Positions 1 to 6,341 of a stretch of 28,807 nucleotides of DNA are shown piece by piece; within the stretch, counting starts at the first letter, position 1; each line of letters opens with the position of its first letter. The position numbers and the translations under genes were made by a program. The notes beneath the pieces are model-generated. The model was not told where the DNA came from. It saw only the letters and a list, made by a program, of their open reading frames with translations, and ran no database searches. Source of the DNA: JAIVGV01 sp035295985 (GTDB lineage: Bacteria > Acidobacteriota > Blastocatellia > Pyrinomonadales > Pyrinomonadaceae); the NCBI GenBank assembly GCA_035295985.1, contig DATHBT010000163.1, positions 1 to 28,807 of the forward strand. The letters run 5' to 3'.

Positions 1-482
1 TCTTCGAGCGCGACCGTGCGCGCGAGCACGTCCTGCTTTTTTGGATCGACGAGCCGCGTCGCCGCGAGCGCCGACTGCAACTTGACCGCGGCAGACTCGC
101 GGTCGGTCAGCGTCCGCGAGCTGCCGTCGAGCGAGCGCGACCACGCGGTGCGCGCGTTGGCCGCGACGGTCGTCTCACCGGCTGGGCCGACCGCGTCGCT
201 GCGCGTCGAGGCTGGGGCTTTCTGGAAGACGCGCAGGCTGCGGCCCTCGCCGCCCGCCGCTTCGATGCGCCACTCGTAGGTCGCGTCGCGGATCGACTGC
301 TGCCGCTTCTTGCCGCCGACGGCCTTCAGGTGGTCGCCCACCACGTGTTCGGGCGAAGGCAGCTTGGCGGCGCGCTGCTTCGCCCCCGCCTGTGCCCAAA
401 CTGTCGGCGCGCAGGCCAGCGTGAGGGCGAAGCTGAACACTCGAAACGACGATAAATGCCACCCGCGCCGCCGTGATGACAC
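1..482 (-). CDS. Secreted LolA-like hypothetical protein, N-terminal part (cut by left edge)
   Basis: An open frame with no stop runs on the minus strand off the left edge. It begins with a signal peptide: an Arg-rich start (SSRRRGW), a hydrophobic core (FSFALTLACAPTVW) and a likely cleavage site after A-Q-A. The next stretch, with HLKAVGGKKR and ATYEWRIEAAGGEGR, resembles the start of outer-membrane lipoprotein-sorting-like proteins common in Acidobacteriota, which often open with an 'H..A.GG' motif. That assignment is by resemblance only. I chose a GTG at 480-482, which places the arginines just ahead of the hydrophobic core. An in-frame ATG at 537-539 and a GTG at 438-440 are alternatives, and none has a good ribosome site. 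About 160 residues are visible. Export is likely; function is unknown. Confidence 0.7.
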   Translation of the reverse strand, partial: MSSRRRGWHLSSFRVFSFALTLACAPTVWAQAGAKQRAAKLPSPEHVVGDHLKAVGGKKRQQSIRDATYEWRIEAAGGEGRSLRVFQKAPASTRSDAVGPAGETTVAANARTAWSRSLDGSSRTLTDRESAAVKLQSALAATRLVDPKKQDVLARTVALE

Positions 483-626
483 GGCCCGAGGCGCGATGTT
501 GCTGCGCGAGGGACTATGGGAAAAAGTTCTGTTCGGCATGAGTAAAAATAGTGCGGCTCGGCGAGAGGGGAGCGGGACTCGCGTGGCGCGGGCTATCTTA
601 ACCCACCGCCGCGCCGGCGCGCACGC

Positions 627-669
627 GAAAGGGCGGCCGGCGCGTTAAGGCCGGTCGCCCTTTCTGTTT
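627..669. terminator. Hairpin terminator candidate
   Basis: A 14-bp stem (627-640 with 651-664, one G-T type mismatch) has a 10-nt loop and is followed by a T-rich tract, TTTCTGTTT, on the plus strand. It lies about 100 nt past the stop of the small acidic minus-strand gene (767-943), so it could end that transcript. The T-tract favours plus-strand termination, which makes the served transcript uncertain. Confidence 0.5.
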
Positions 670-766
670 GGTGGCTCAGTTCCGAGGCGGGGCGACGGTC
701 AGCACCGGCCCCGGATTTCAAACTGCGCTGAATAACTTTTCGCCCTCGTGCCGCCTCAGCGCGGGG

Positions 767-943
767 TCAGGAAGGCTGACCCTCCGTCGTCTGCGACGCT
801 CCGGGCGGCTGCGGCACCTCCGCGTCCATCGCGTCGGCCGACTCCTGCTCGGCCTCTAACTCGTGCTCCTCGTTGTCGCGCGCCGCGTCGTGCCCGCCGC
901 GCGCGCCCTGCCCCGGCATCCCCGGCCTTCCCTGCTCCGCCAT
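767..943 (-). CDS. Small acidic hypothetical protein downstream of the H1-like gene
   Basis: A 58-residue protein beginning MAEQGRPGMPGQGARGG and ending EGQPS. The ATG at 941-943 is chosen because a strong Shine-Dalgarno, GAGAGGAG, lies just upstream; an in-frame start 36 nt earlier has no such support. The first third is rich in Gly and Pro, and the middle is strongly acidic (NEEHELEAEQESADAMDAE). There is no signal peptide, membrane segment or cysteine, and it is probably disordered. It starts 53 nt after the stop of the lysine-rich H1-like gene on the same strand, so the two may be co-transcribed. An acidic partner for the basic protein is an attractive but untested idea. I do not recognise a family. 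Confidence 0.6.
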   Translation of the reverse strand: MAEQGRPGMPGQGARGGHDAARDNEEHELEAEQESADAMDAEVPQPPGASQTTEGQPS

Positions 944-996
944 CTTCAAACTCCTCTCGTGCGACTCAACACCTCTCAATTGCGCGAAGCGCAGCG

Positions 997-1896
997 TCAG
1001 CCCCGCGAGCCTTTCCCGCCGCCGCCCGCGGACTTCTTCGCGCCCGCCTTCTGCCCCGGCAGCACGCCCTCGACGCGCGCGATGACGCGCCCGACCTGCT
1101 GCGCGACCGTGCTCAGCAGCCCGCCTGACGCGCCGGCCGATGCACCGCGCCCGCCGCCGCCCTTAGCCGCCGCGCTGCCCTTGCCCGTGCCGCCCGCCTT
1201 CTTTGCGCCGCTTGCGCCCTTAGCACCGGCCGACTTTTTAGCCGCGCCGCCCTTCGTCGCCCCGGCACTCTTCCCCACACCACCGCTCTTCTTAGAGCCG
1301 CCGTTCTTCGCGCTGCTCTTCTTTGCGCCGCCGCCCGCAGCCGAACCCTTCTTCGAAGGGCCGGCCTTTGATGCCGCGCCCGTCTTCTTCGCGCCCGCGG
1401 CCTTCTTCGTTCCGGCCTTCTTAGCCGCACCGCCCGATTTTTTCGCAGCGCCGCCGGCCCTGGTCGCAGACTTCTTCGCAGCAGACTTCTTCGTGCCGGC
1501 CTTCGTACCCGCGGCCTTCGAGGCAGACTTCCTGCCCGCGCCCTTCTTCGCCGCGCCGCGCGCCCCGCCGGCACGCCGCGCGCCCGAACTCTGTGCGGTT
1601 CCGCCGCCGTCGGTCGGCTGCACGCCGCTGACCGTCGCCGTCCCGCCCTTGCGCCCCCGCTGCGCCTTCTCGTGCGCGCTCTCCATCACCTGACGGATGC
1701 GCTCGGCCTCGGCCTCCTGCGGCGACTGCGGGACGGACTCGCCCTCCGCCTGCGCCGGGTTCCCCAAGCCCTGCTGCGCGAACGGGTCTTCCTCCTCCTT
1801 CGTCAGCGCCTCGTGCGCCTGCTCGAACTCATACTGGTTCAACTGACCGCCGCCGATCTTGTAGTTCGGCTGGTTCTTCCAAGGGTCTTTCGGCAT
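997..1896 (-). CDS. Histone H1-like Lys/Ala/Gly-rich protein
   Basis: A 299-residue protein in three parts. Residues 1-85 are ordinary and rather acidic, starting MPKDPWKNQPNYKIGGGQLN and including an EAEAERIRQVMESAHEKAQR helix. Residues 105-250 are a low-complexity basic tail built from AKKSA, AGAKK and GGAKKS-like units, as in the C-terminal tail of eukaryotic histone H1, chlamydial HC2 or pseudomonad AlgP. Residues 259-281 form a predicted amphipathic helix (LLSTVAQQVGRVIARVEGVL), followed by a short basic end. DNA or RNA binding and nucleoid compaction is the likely role by composition; no catalytic motif is seen. The start is an ATG with GGGAGA upstream. The basic tail gives long Pro/Phe-rich open frames on the opposite strand, which are artefacts. 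It is followed closely by a small acidic gene. Confidence 0.8.
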   Translation of the reverse strand: MPKDPWKNQPNYKIGGGQLNQYEFEQAHEALTKEEEDPFAQQGLGNPAQAEGESVPQSPQEAEAERIRQVMESAHEKAQRGRKGGTATVSGVQPTDGGGTAQSSGARRAGGARGAAKKGAGRKSASKAAGTKAGTKKSAAKKSATRAGGAAKKSGGAAKKAGTKKAAGAKKTGAASKAGPSKKGSAAGGGAKKSSAKNGGSKKSGGVGKSAGATKGGAAKKSAGAKGASGAKKAGGTGKGSAAAKGGGGRGASAGASGGLLSTVAQQVGRVIARVEGVLPGQKAGAKKSAGGGGKGSRG

Positions 1897-1932
1897 CTCT
1901 CCCTGTCCTCCCTGTCGCCGCGGCTTCCCCGC

Positions 1933-1962
1933 TTGACAGCGCGCGCGCGCGGTCTTTATTCT
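1933..1962 (+). promoter_or_regulatory. Sigma-70-type promoter of tRNA-Thr
   Basis: A perfect -35 box TTGACA (1933-1938) and a -10 box TATTCT (1957-1962) are separated by 18 nt that include an alternating GC run. The expected start site is near 1969, about 13 nt before the tRNA. This is the clearest housekeeping promoter in the window. Confidence 0.75.
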
Positions 1963-1981
1963 TTCACTCCGACAGTGCTAA

Positions 1982-2054
1982 GCCACCTTAGCTCAGTTGG
2001 TAGAGCAGTCGATTCGTAATCGACAGGTCTGGAGTTCGAGTCTCCAAGGTGGCT
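1982..2054 (+). tRNA. tRNA-Thr (anticodon CGT)
   Basis: A 73-nt cloverleaf. The acceptor stem pairs GCCACCT (1982-1988) with AGGTGGC (2047-2053), with discriminator T at 2054. The D arm is GCTC/GAGC, the anticodon stem GTCGA/TCGAC closes loop TTCGTAA with anticodon CGT, and the T arm TGGAG/CTCCA closes TTCGAGT. The CCA end is not encoded. It has its own promoter upstream and a terminator 13 nt downstream, so it is a single-gene transcription unit. It reads ACG codons. Confidence 0.96.
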
Positions 2055-2066
2055 TCAAAATTTTAG

Positions 2067-2105
2067 TTGCCGTATAGCTCACTCAGTTATACGGCAATTT
2101 CTTTT
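2067..2105 (+). terminator. Intrinsic terminator of tRNA-Thr
   Basis: A perfect 10-bp stem, TTGCCGTATA (2067-2076) with TATACGGCAA (2088-2097), has an 11-nt loop and is followed directly by TTTCTTTT. It sits 12 nt past the tRNA end. Confidence 0.85.
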
Positions 2106-2334
2106 GCGCCTCAATCACCAACCCGTCACGTCCTGTAACTTAACTGTTGAATCGTGTGCTTTGGCCGCAGTCTAGCTGCGAGGTTGAAGTGAGTCAACGC
2201 CCTCACGAAACCTCCCCAGGTTCAATCACGAACGAGTAACAGAAGCGGACATCGGCGGCGGCCCGCTGTACGAGTTTTTGCGCCGCGGCCCGGCAAATCT
2301 ACGCCGCGTCACGCGCTTACTCTAGGGTTCACGC
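2106..2334. other. Non-coding stretch before the sigma-54-type promoter
   Basis: No convincing gene or RNA is seen between the tRNA terminator and the promoter at 2335. Base composition is more AT-rich than in neighbouring genes. This may be an upstream activator region for the sigma-54-type promoter, but no clear pair of inverted-repeat activator sites could be identified by eye. Confidence 0.4.
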
Positions 2335-2350
2335 TGGCACACCGCTTGCA
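2335..2350 (+). promoter_or_regulatory. Sigma-54 (-24/-12) promoter
   Basis: TGGCAC, five bases (ACCGC) and TTGCA match the RpoN consensus with the required GG-to-GC spacing of 12 nt. It lies 82 nt upstream of the ATG of the PfpI/ferritin-like gene, in the same direction. An NtrC-family activator is encoded in the same window (20651-22027), but no link between them is shown. Confidence 0.7.
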
Positions 2351-2431
2351 CTTTTTCCCCTGTTGTCAACGTCTGCGGACCGGCAGGAGTTTTCGTGTTC
2401 TGAAGTTTTTGTTACAGAGGAGGTTTTACAG

Positions 2432-3529
2432 ATGGCTACGAACGGGGCGGAGAGGGCGAAGAGGGTCGCCATCCTCATCGAGCAGCACGTGGAGGACAGC
2501 GAGTTCAACATCCCCTACAACGCGCTGAGGGCGGCGGGCGCTGAGGTGACCGTGCTCGGCTCGCGCGTCAACGAGACCTACCAGGGCAAGCAGATGAAGC
2601 TGTCGATGAAGGCCGACGCGACGACCACCGACGCCCTCGCCGAAGACTTCGACGCCGTCGTCGTCCCCGGCGGCATGGCCCCCGACCGGATGCGCACCAA
2701 CATGAAGACCGTCCGCTTCGTGCAGGACGCCGTCGAGCGGGGCAAGCTCGTCGCCGCCGTCTGCCACGGCCCGCAGGTCTTGATCGAGGGCGAACTCCTG
2801 AACGGCAAACGCGCCACGGGCTTCCGAGCCATCCGCAAGGACATGGAGAACGCCGGGGCGCGCTACGAGAACGCGCCCGTCGTCGAGGACGGCAACCTCG
2901 TCACCTCGCGCCGCCCGGCCGATCTACCTATCTTCACCGCCGCCATCCTGCGCCGCCTCGGCCTCAAGCTCGAAGGCAAGTCGCTCTACTCCGAGGACGA
3001 TCTCGCCGCCGACTGGTGGCAACTGGCCCAGGACTGGGGCGGCTCGACGAAGGCCGAGATCGCGGACGCCGTCAACACGGCCATCCGCGGCGAGCGCTAC
3101 GCCCTGACCGCCTTCGAGCACTACGCCGAGAAGGCGACCGACGCGGATTTGAAGGCCCTCTTCAACGAGATCGCCGAGAGCAAGCGCCGCCACGTACAGA
3201 TGCTCGAAGCCCGGCTCGCCGCGCTCGGCGAGAAGGAGGGCTTGCAGGCCGCAGGCTCCGGCGCGTGGGCCACGCTCAAGAGCTGGCTCCAGTCGAGCAA
3301 CGACACGGCCCTCCTGCAGCGCGCGATGGGCGACCTGCAGACGGGCGTGGTTGACACCTTCAACCTGACGACGCAGTTGACCGACCCGACGACCACCGCC
3401 ATCTTCGACGAGATGGAAGTCGCGATGGCGAAGCAGGAGCAGCGCGTCGCAGACCTCTACCACGCGCGCCTCGGCGGCAAGAAGACCGAAGCCGCGAAGC
3501 CGACGACCGGCGCGGCCGTCACAGCCTGA
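2432..3529 (+). CDS. DJ-1/PfpI-domain protein fused to a ferritin-like C-terminal domain
   Basis: A 365-residue cytoplasmic protein. Residues 10-180 are a DJ-1/PfpI class I glutamine-amidotransferase-like domain, with VVVPGGMAPD at 77-86, the nucleophile elbow AVCHGP with Cys111 and His112, and GNLVTSRRPADLP near 154-166. PfpI/YhbO-type proteins are linked to general stress and to protein or glyoxal damage. Residues 205-345 are a helical bundle with ferritin-like carboxylate/His patterns: GERYALTAFEHYAEK with Glu229 and His230, then NEIAESKRRHVQMLEARL with Glu246, Glu249 and His254. This resembles DUF2383/YciF-type stress proteins. The ATG at 2432 follows GAGGAGG; the frame is open further upstream but lacks such a site. 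Its promoter is sigma-54-like. The tail (350-365) is low-complexity. A fused stress protein that might combine repair with metal or oxidant handling is inferred. Confidence 0.85.
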   Translation: MATNGAERAKRVAILIEQHVEDSEFNIPYNALRAAGAEVTVLGSRVNETYQGKQMKLSMKADATTTDALAEDFDAVVVPGGMAPDRMRTNMKTVRFVQDAVERGKLVAAVCHGPQVLIEGELLNGKRATGFRAIRKDMENAGARYENAPVVEDGNLVTSRRPADLPIFTAAILRRLGLKLEGKSLYSEDDLAADWWQLAQDWGGSTKAEIADAVNTAIRGERYALTAFEHYAEKATDADLKALFNEIAESKRRHVQMLEARLAALGEKEGLQAAGSGAWATLKSWLQSSNDTALLQRAMGDLQTGVVDTFNLTTQLTDPTTTAIFDEMEVAMAKQEQRVADLYHARLGGKKTEAAKPTTGAAVTA

Positions 3530-3535
3530 GAAGGA

Positions 3536-3611
3536 AAGGCAGAAGGCGGAAGGCAGTCAGGAACAGAGCTTGATCGTGCTCTGTTCCTGACTGCCTTCCG
3601 CCTTCTGCCTT
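3536..3611. repeat. Heptad inverted repeat HIR1 (AAGGCRG class)
   Basis: A perfect 34-bp inverted repeat: 3536-3569 pairs with 3578-3611 across an 8-nt loop. Each arm holds three heptamers (AAGGCAG, AAGGCGG, AAGGCAG at 3536, 3543 and 3550) plus a unique 13-nt inner part. It fills the gap between two convergent genes, starting 6 nt after the PfpI-fusion stop and ending 2 nt before the lexA stop codon. It could act as a two-way terminator, but no long T-tract follows. Confidence 0.9.
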
Positions 3612-3613
3612 CT

Positions 3614-4240
3614 TCAGATTGCCGGGCGCAGCAGTCCGCGGAAGATGCCCTGCACTTGAACCTGCATTGCGGGCACGCGGATCGGCGAGAGATGCGAGTT
3701 GGCGGGACGGAGCTCGATCTCGCGCCCGTACCGGTAGAGCCGCTTGAGCGTGGCGCGCGCGCCCTCGACGAGCGCGACGACGATCTCGCCGTCGCGCGCT
3801 TCCGTGCGATTTTCGATGAGCGCGATGTCGCCGTCGCAGATGTGCTCGTCGATCATCGAGTCGCCGGAGACGCGCAGGGCGTAAACCTGTTCGGGGCGCG
3901 TCCGCCCGATCAGGAAGCGCGGGACGGCGATGGACTCGCCCGCCTCGTTGACGGCGTCGAGGGGCTGGCCCGCGGCGACGCGGCCGAGCAGCGGCACCTC
4001 GCAAGTGCCCTCGGCCGGCGCGTCCTCGACGTTGACGCTCAGGGCGAAGGAGCCGTTCGCGTGCTTACGGGCCACGAGGCCGCGCTTCTCCAGGGCCTCG
4101 ATGTGCTTGGCGATGGTCGCCTTCGACGAGATGCCGAAGTGGCGCGCGATCTGCGCGTAGGACGGCTCGTAGCCGTGGCGGTCGATGAAGCGCCGGATGT
4201 AGTCGAAAATCTCTTTCTGGCGTTGCGTGCGGGGTTGCAT
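3614..4240 (-). CDS. lexA: LexA repressor (SOS regulator)
   Basis: A 208-residue protein of normal LexA length. The winged helix-turn-helix lies in residues 1-65 (TQRQKEIFDYIRRFIDRHGY, then SYAQIARHFGISSKATIAKH). The self-cleavage site is Ala90-Gly91 in RVAAGQPL, and the catalytic dyad is Ser128 in SGDSMIDE and Lys166 in ATLKRLYR. LexA represses DNA-damage genes and cleaves itself when RecA filaments form. The start ATG is preceded by an exact tandem 10-mer repeat (4241-4260), which may be an operator for autoregulation. The 112 nt upstream of the start reach to HIR2, and the stop codon touches HIR1, so heptad elements bracket the gene on both sides. Confidence in identity is high. Confidence 0.95.
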   Translation of the reverse strand: MQPRTQRQKEIFDYIRRFIDRHGYEPSYAQIARHFGISSKATIAKHIEALEKRGLVARKHANGSFALSVNVEDAPAEGTCEVPLLGRVAAGQPLDAVNEAGESIAVPRFLIGRTRPEQVYALRVSGDSMIDEHICDGDIALIENRTEARDGEIVVALVEGARATLKRLYRYGREIELRPANSHLSPIRVPAMQVQVQGIFRGLLRPAI

Positions 4241-4260
4241 CTCGGGAGTCCTCGGGAGTC
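4241..4260 (-). promoter_or_regulatory. Tandem 10-mer repeat at the lexA start
   Basis: The 10-mer CTCGGGAGTC occurs twice, head to tail, at 4241-4250 and 4251-4260, directly against the lexA ATG. Position and exact repetition suggest either an operator for LexA autoregulation or a translation-level element. The LexA box of this lineage is not known to me, so the role is inferred. Confidence 0.35.
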
Positions 4261-4352
4261 GCCACAGCCGGCGAGGGAAGCCGTCAACACTCTTTCGGGC
4301 GCGGATCGGATTCTATGCCCCATGCGTCAGGAGCGTCAACATGGAAAAGCTG

Positions 4353-4466
4353 TCAGTTGTCCGTGGTCAGTTGTCCGTTGCGCGTGGCTGGTAGGCTTTC
4401 GCGTTCCTCCGAAAGTGGTCGAGCCGATGAGGCTCGAACAACTGACAACGGGCAACTGACCACGGA
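4353..4466. repeat. Heptad inverted repeat HIR2 (TCMGTTG class)
   Basis: The left arm (4353-4380) is four heptamers: TCAGTTG, TCCGTGG, TCAGTTG, TCCGTTG. The right arm (4439-4466) is four heptamers in inverse orientation: read on the minus strand they are TCCGTGG, TCAGTTG, CCCGTTG, TCAGTTG. Pairing is offset by one unit (left units 2-4 with right units 1-3), giving 22-nt arms with one mismatch. The middle holds smaller hairpins at 4396-4415 and 4419-4437 (TCGAGCC/GGCTCGA). The right end lies 7 nt from the stop codon of the SYLF gene. It is homologous to HIR4 in opposite orientation. Confidence 0.88.
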
Positions 4467-4473
4467 CGGCTTT

Positions 4474-5205
4474 TCATTTCCTTGAGTAGCGCGCCAGTTG
4501 GAGCGTGAGCGAGCGCACGGCCGAGGGGACGGGGCGCTTGATCACTATGCCGAGGAGCAGGTCGCGCGCCGTCAGGCCGTACATCGCCTCGTTGCGCTCG
4601 TTGTCGGGGTCGATGACGACGCCCTTCAACTCCGCGCCGACGAAGGCGCCCTTGCTGCGTGAGTAGGTGAGGATGCCCGCGTCGAGCGTGGCGTTAGTCG
4701 AAGCGCCCGTGGCGCGGCCGAAGGGGCCGGCGGCGACGCTCACCTCGCCCCCGAGTTCGAGCTTGTCTTCCAAAAGCCCTTTGACCGCGCCGTCGTTCAT
4801 GAACAGCAGCACGAAGTCGGTCGAGCTGGCTCCGATCTGCGGGCCGAAGCTGCCGCCGCCGATCTTGAAGAACGCCGGCGCGCTCCACCCGCCGGGGATG
4901 CGCCGGCTGATGATGCCCCTGCCGCCGCGGCCGCCCACCAGGATGATGCCCGCCTTGAACACGTCCGGGAAGACGGCCACGGCCTCCGCGTTCTCCAACA
5001 GCTCGCGCGGGATCGCCTTGTCGCGCACCGACATGATCTCGCGAAAGACCTTCGCGGCCTTCTCCGCCTGCTTGCGCGCCGCGGCCTGCTCCTTCGCCAC
5101 GTCGCCCGACTTCTTCTGCCGCCCCAATGCTCCGGCCGGCAGACTCAGCGCCAGCGCGAGCGCGAGCGCGCACTTCGTCAAGTGTTCGTAAGATTTCAGT
5201 CTCAT
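4474..5205 (-). CDS. Secreted SYLF (Ysc84-type) lipid-binding domain protein
   Basis: A 243-residue protein with an N-terminal signal peptide (MRLKSYEHLTKCALALALAL, cleavage after the LPAGALG region) and a charged linker (QKKSGDVAKEQAAARKQAEK). The SYLF domain fills the rest: IPRELLENAEAVAVFPDVFK near 65-84, the Gly-rich GIILVGGRGGRGIISRR, FFKIGGGSFGPQIGASSTDF, LGGEVSVAAGPFGRATGAST, and AFVGAELKG with the closing VVIDPDNERNEAMYG. SYLF domains bind phosphoinositides in eukaryotes; their bacterial role is poorly defined and probably involves the envelope. The ATG at 5203-5205 has GGGAGGGG six nt upstream and is preferred over the GTG one codon earlier. The stop codon abuts HIR2. Confidence 0.9.
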   Translation of the reverse strand: MRLKSYEHLTKCALALALALSLPAGALGRQKKSGDVAKEQAAARKQAEKAAKVFREIMSVRDKAIPRELLENAEAVAVFPDVFKAGIILVGGRGGRGIISRRIPGGWSAPAFFKIGGGSFGPQIGASSTDFVLLFMNDGAVKGLLEDKLELGGEVSVAAGPFGRATGASTNATLDAGILTYSRSKGAFVGAELKGVVIDPDNERNEAMYGLTARDLLLGIVIKRPVPSAVRSLTLQLARYSRK

Positions 5206-5428
5206 CACAGACCCCTCCCTTGAAAAGTTTCTCTGACACGAAAAGCCGAAGGGGAGTTTGGCCGAAAGACTATCTTACAATTTCCGGCCGCGGAACAGAA
5301 CCGCGCCGCGCACCCGAAAATATTCTCTTCCCCACCGCCCCGCGCGGGCGTACTATTCACGCCGCCTCGCCAGCGTACCGGCGCGGGCGCGGACGACAAC
5401 CCCTCTCCCTTTCGCACAGGAGGCTCCA

Positions 5429-6250
5429 ATGTCATCAAGTCGGCTCAACGGGATCGACGTTTCAAAATATCAGCCCAACGTGAACTGGCCGGACGTGAGA
5501 CAGGCCGGCTACGCGTTCGCCTTCGCGCGCGCGACCTACGGCTCCGGCCAGGTCGATGCCTACTTCAACTCCCACTGGCAGGGCATGAAGGGCGCGGGCG
5601 TCGTGCGCGGCCCGTACCACTTCTTCGTAACGGCCGACGACGCGACCGCCCAGGCCGACCTGTTCGTGCAAACCGTGAAAGCGGCCGGCGGCATCTTGCC
5701 CGGCGATCTGCCGCCCGTCATCGACGTGGAGGCCGACAGCGGGACGGGAGCGAACCTCGTCGGCGGCGTCCAGACGTGGCTCGACATCGTAGAGCAGCAA
5801 CTCGGCCGCACCCCCATCATCTACACCGCCCCGGCCTTCTGGAACGAGAACCTGAACGGCAGCTTCGGCCGCTACCCGCTCTGGGTCGCGGAGTACGGCG
5901 TCTCGTCGCCGAAGCGGGTGAACGGGTGGGACGGCTGGACGTTCTGGCAGCATTCGGAGTCGGGATCGGTTCCGGGCATTTCCGGCAGTGTCGATCTCGA
6001 CTACTTCAACGGCTCGCCCGCAGACCTCGAAGCCCTGACGAACGCGTCGGCCGGCTCGCTCTCCGCCGACGCCCCCGCCGCGCCCGCCTCCCCCGCGACG
6101 CCGGCCGCGCAGACCTACACCGTGCAACCCGGCGACACGCTCTCCGCAATCGCCGCGCGCTACGGCACGACCGTTGACGCCATCTGCCAAGCCAACAACA
6201 TCGCGAACCCGAACGAGGTCGGCGTGGGCCAGGTTCTGACAATCCCCTAG
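5429..6250 (+). CDS. GH25 muramidase with C-terminal LysM
   Basis: A 273-residue protein. Residues 6-205 are a GH25 lysozyme domain that cuts the glycan strand of peptidoglycan. Visible active-site residues are Asp10 (GIDVSKYQ), Asp99 and Glu101 (PPVIDVEAD), and the VDLDYFNG motif with Asp189 and Asp191; FWQHSESG near 172-179 is also typical. A Pro/Ala linker (211-228) joins a LysM at 229-272 (YTVQPGDTLSAIAARYGTT ... VGVGQVLTIP) that binds peptidoglycan. The ATG follows AGGAGG (5419-5424). The mature-like N-terminus begins at once with the catalytic domain, and no signal peptide or membrane segment is present. Export by another route, phage-type holin release, or lysis from inside are possible. 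A strong terminator follows. Confidence 0.92.
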   Translation: MSSSRLNGIDVSKYQPNVNWPDVRQAGYAFAFARATYGSGQVDAYFNSHWQGMKGAGVVRGPYHFFVTADDATAQADLFVQTVKAAGGILPGDLPPVIDVEADSGTGANLVGGVQTWLDIVEQQLGRTPIIYTAPAFWNENLNGSFGRYPLWVAEYGVSSPKRVNGWDGWTFWQHSESGSVPGISGSVDLDYFNGSPADLEALTNASAGSLSADAPAAPASPATPAAQTYTVQPGDTLSAIAARYGTTVDAICQANNIANPNEVGVGQVLTIP

Positions 6251-6272
6251 ATCGAGACGCAGACCGGCACCG

Positions 6273-6314
6273 AAACCGAGAGGGCGGGAATCTTCCTCGC
6301 CCTCTCGGTTTTTC
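6273..6314. terminator. Bidirectional intrinsic terminator
   Basis: A perfect 14-bp stem (6273-6286 with 6298-6311, AAACCGAGAGGGCG and its complement) has an 11-nt loop and is followed by T residues on the plus strand. It sits between convergent genes, 22 nt after the muramidase stop and 28 nt before the stop of the barrel-like gene. Confidence 0.85.
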
Positions 6315-6341
6315 GGCGTCGCGGTCGCGCGGGGGTTGACC

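Noticed and set aside
175..462. 95-codon minus-strand frame at the left edge
   Set aside because: An overlapping minus-strand frame running off the edge encodes a clear signal peptide and a family-like sequence; the 95-codon frame is Arg/Gly/Ala-rich noise.
863..1693. Long Pro/Phe/Ala-rich plus-strand frame opposite the H1-like gene
   Set aside because: It is the mirror of the AKK-repeat codons on the minus strand; it has no ribosome site, and the minus-strand protein has a better start and partner gene.
2067..2097. Possible second, degenerate tRNA after tRNA-Thr (GCTCACTCAG looks like a D-arm)
   Set aside because: The sequence is a simple perfect hairpin followed by a T-tract and lacks anticodon and T arms; it is a terminator.
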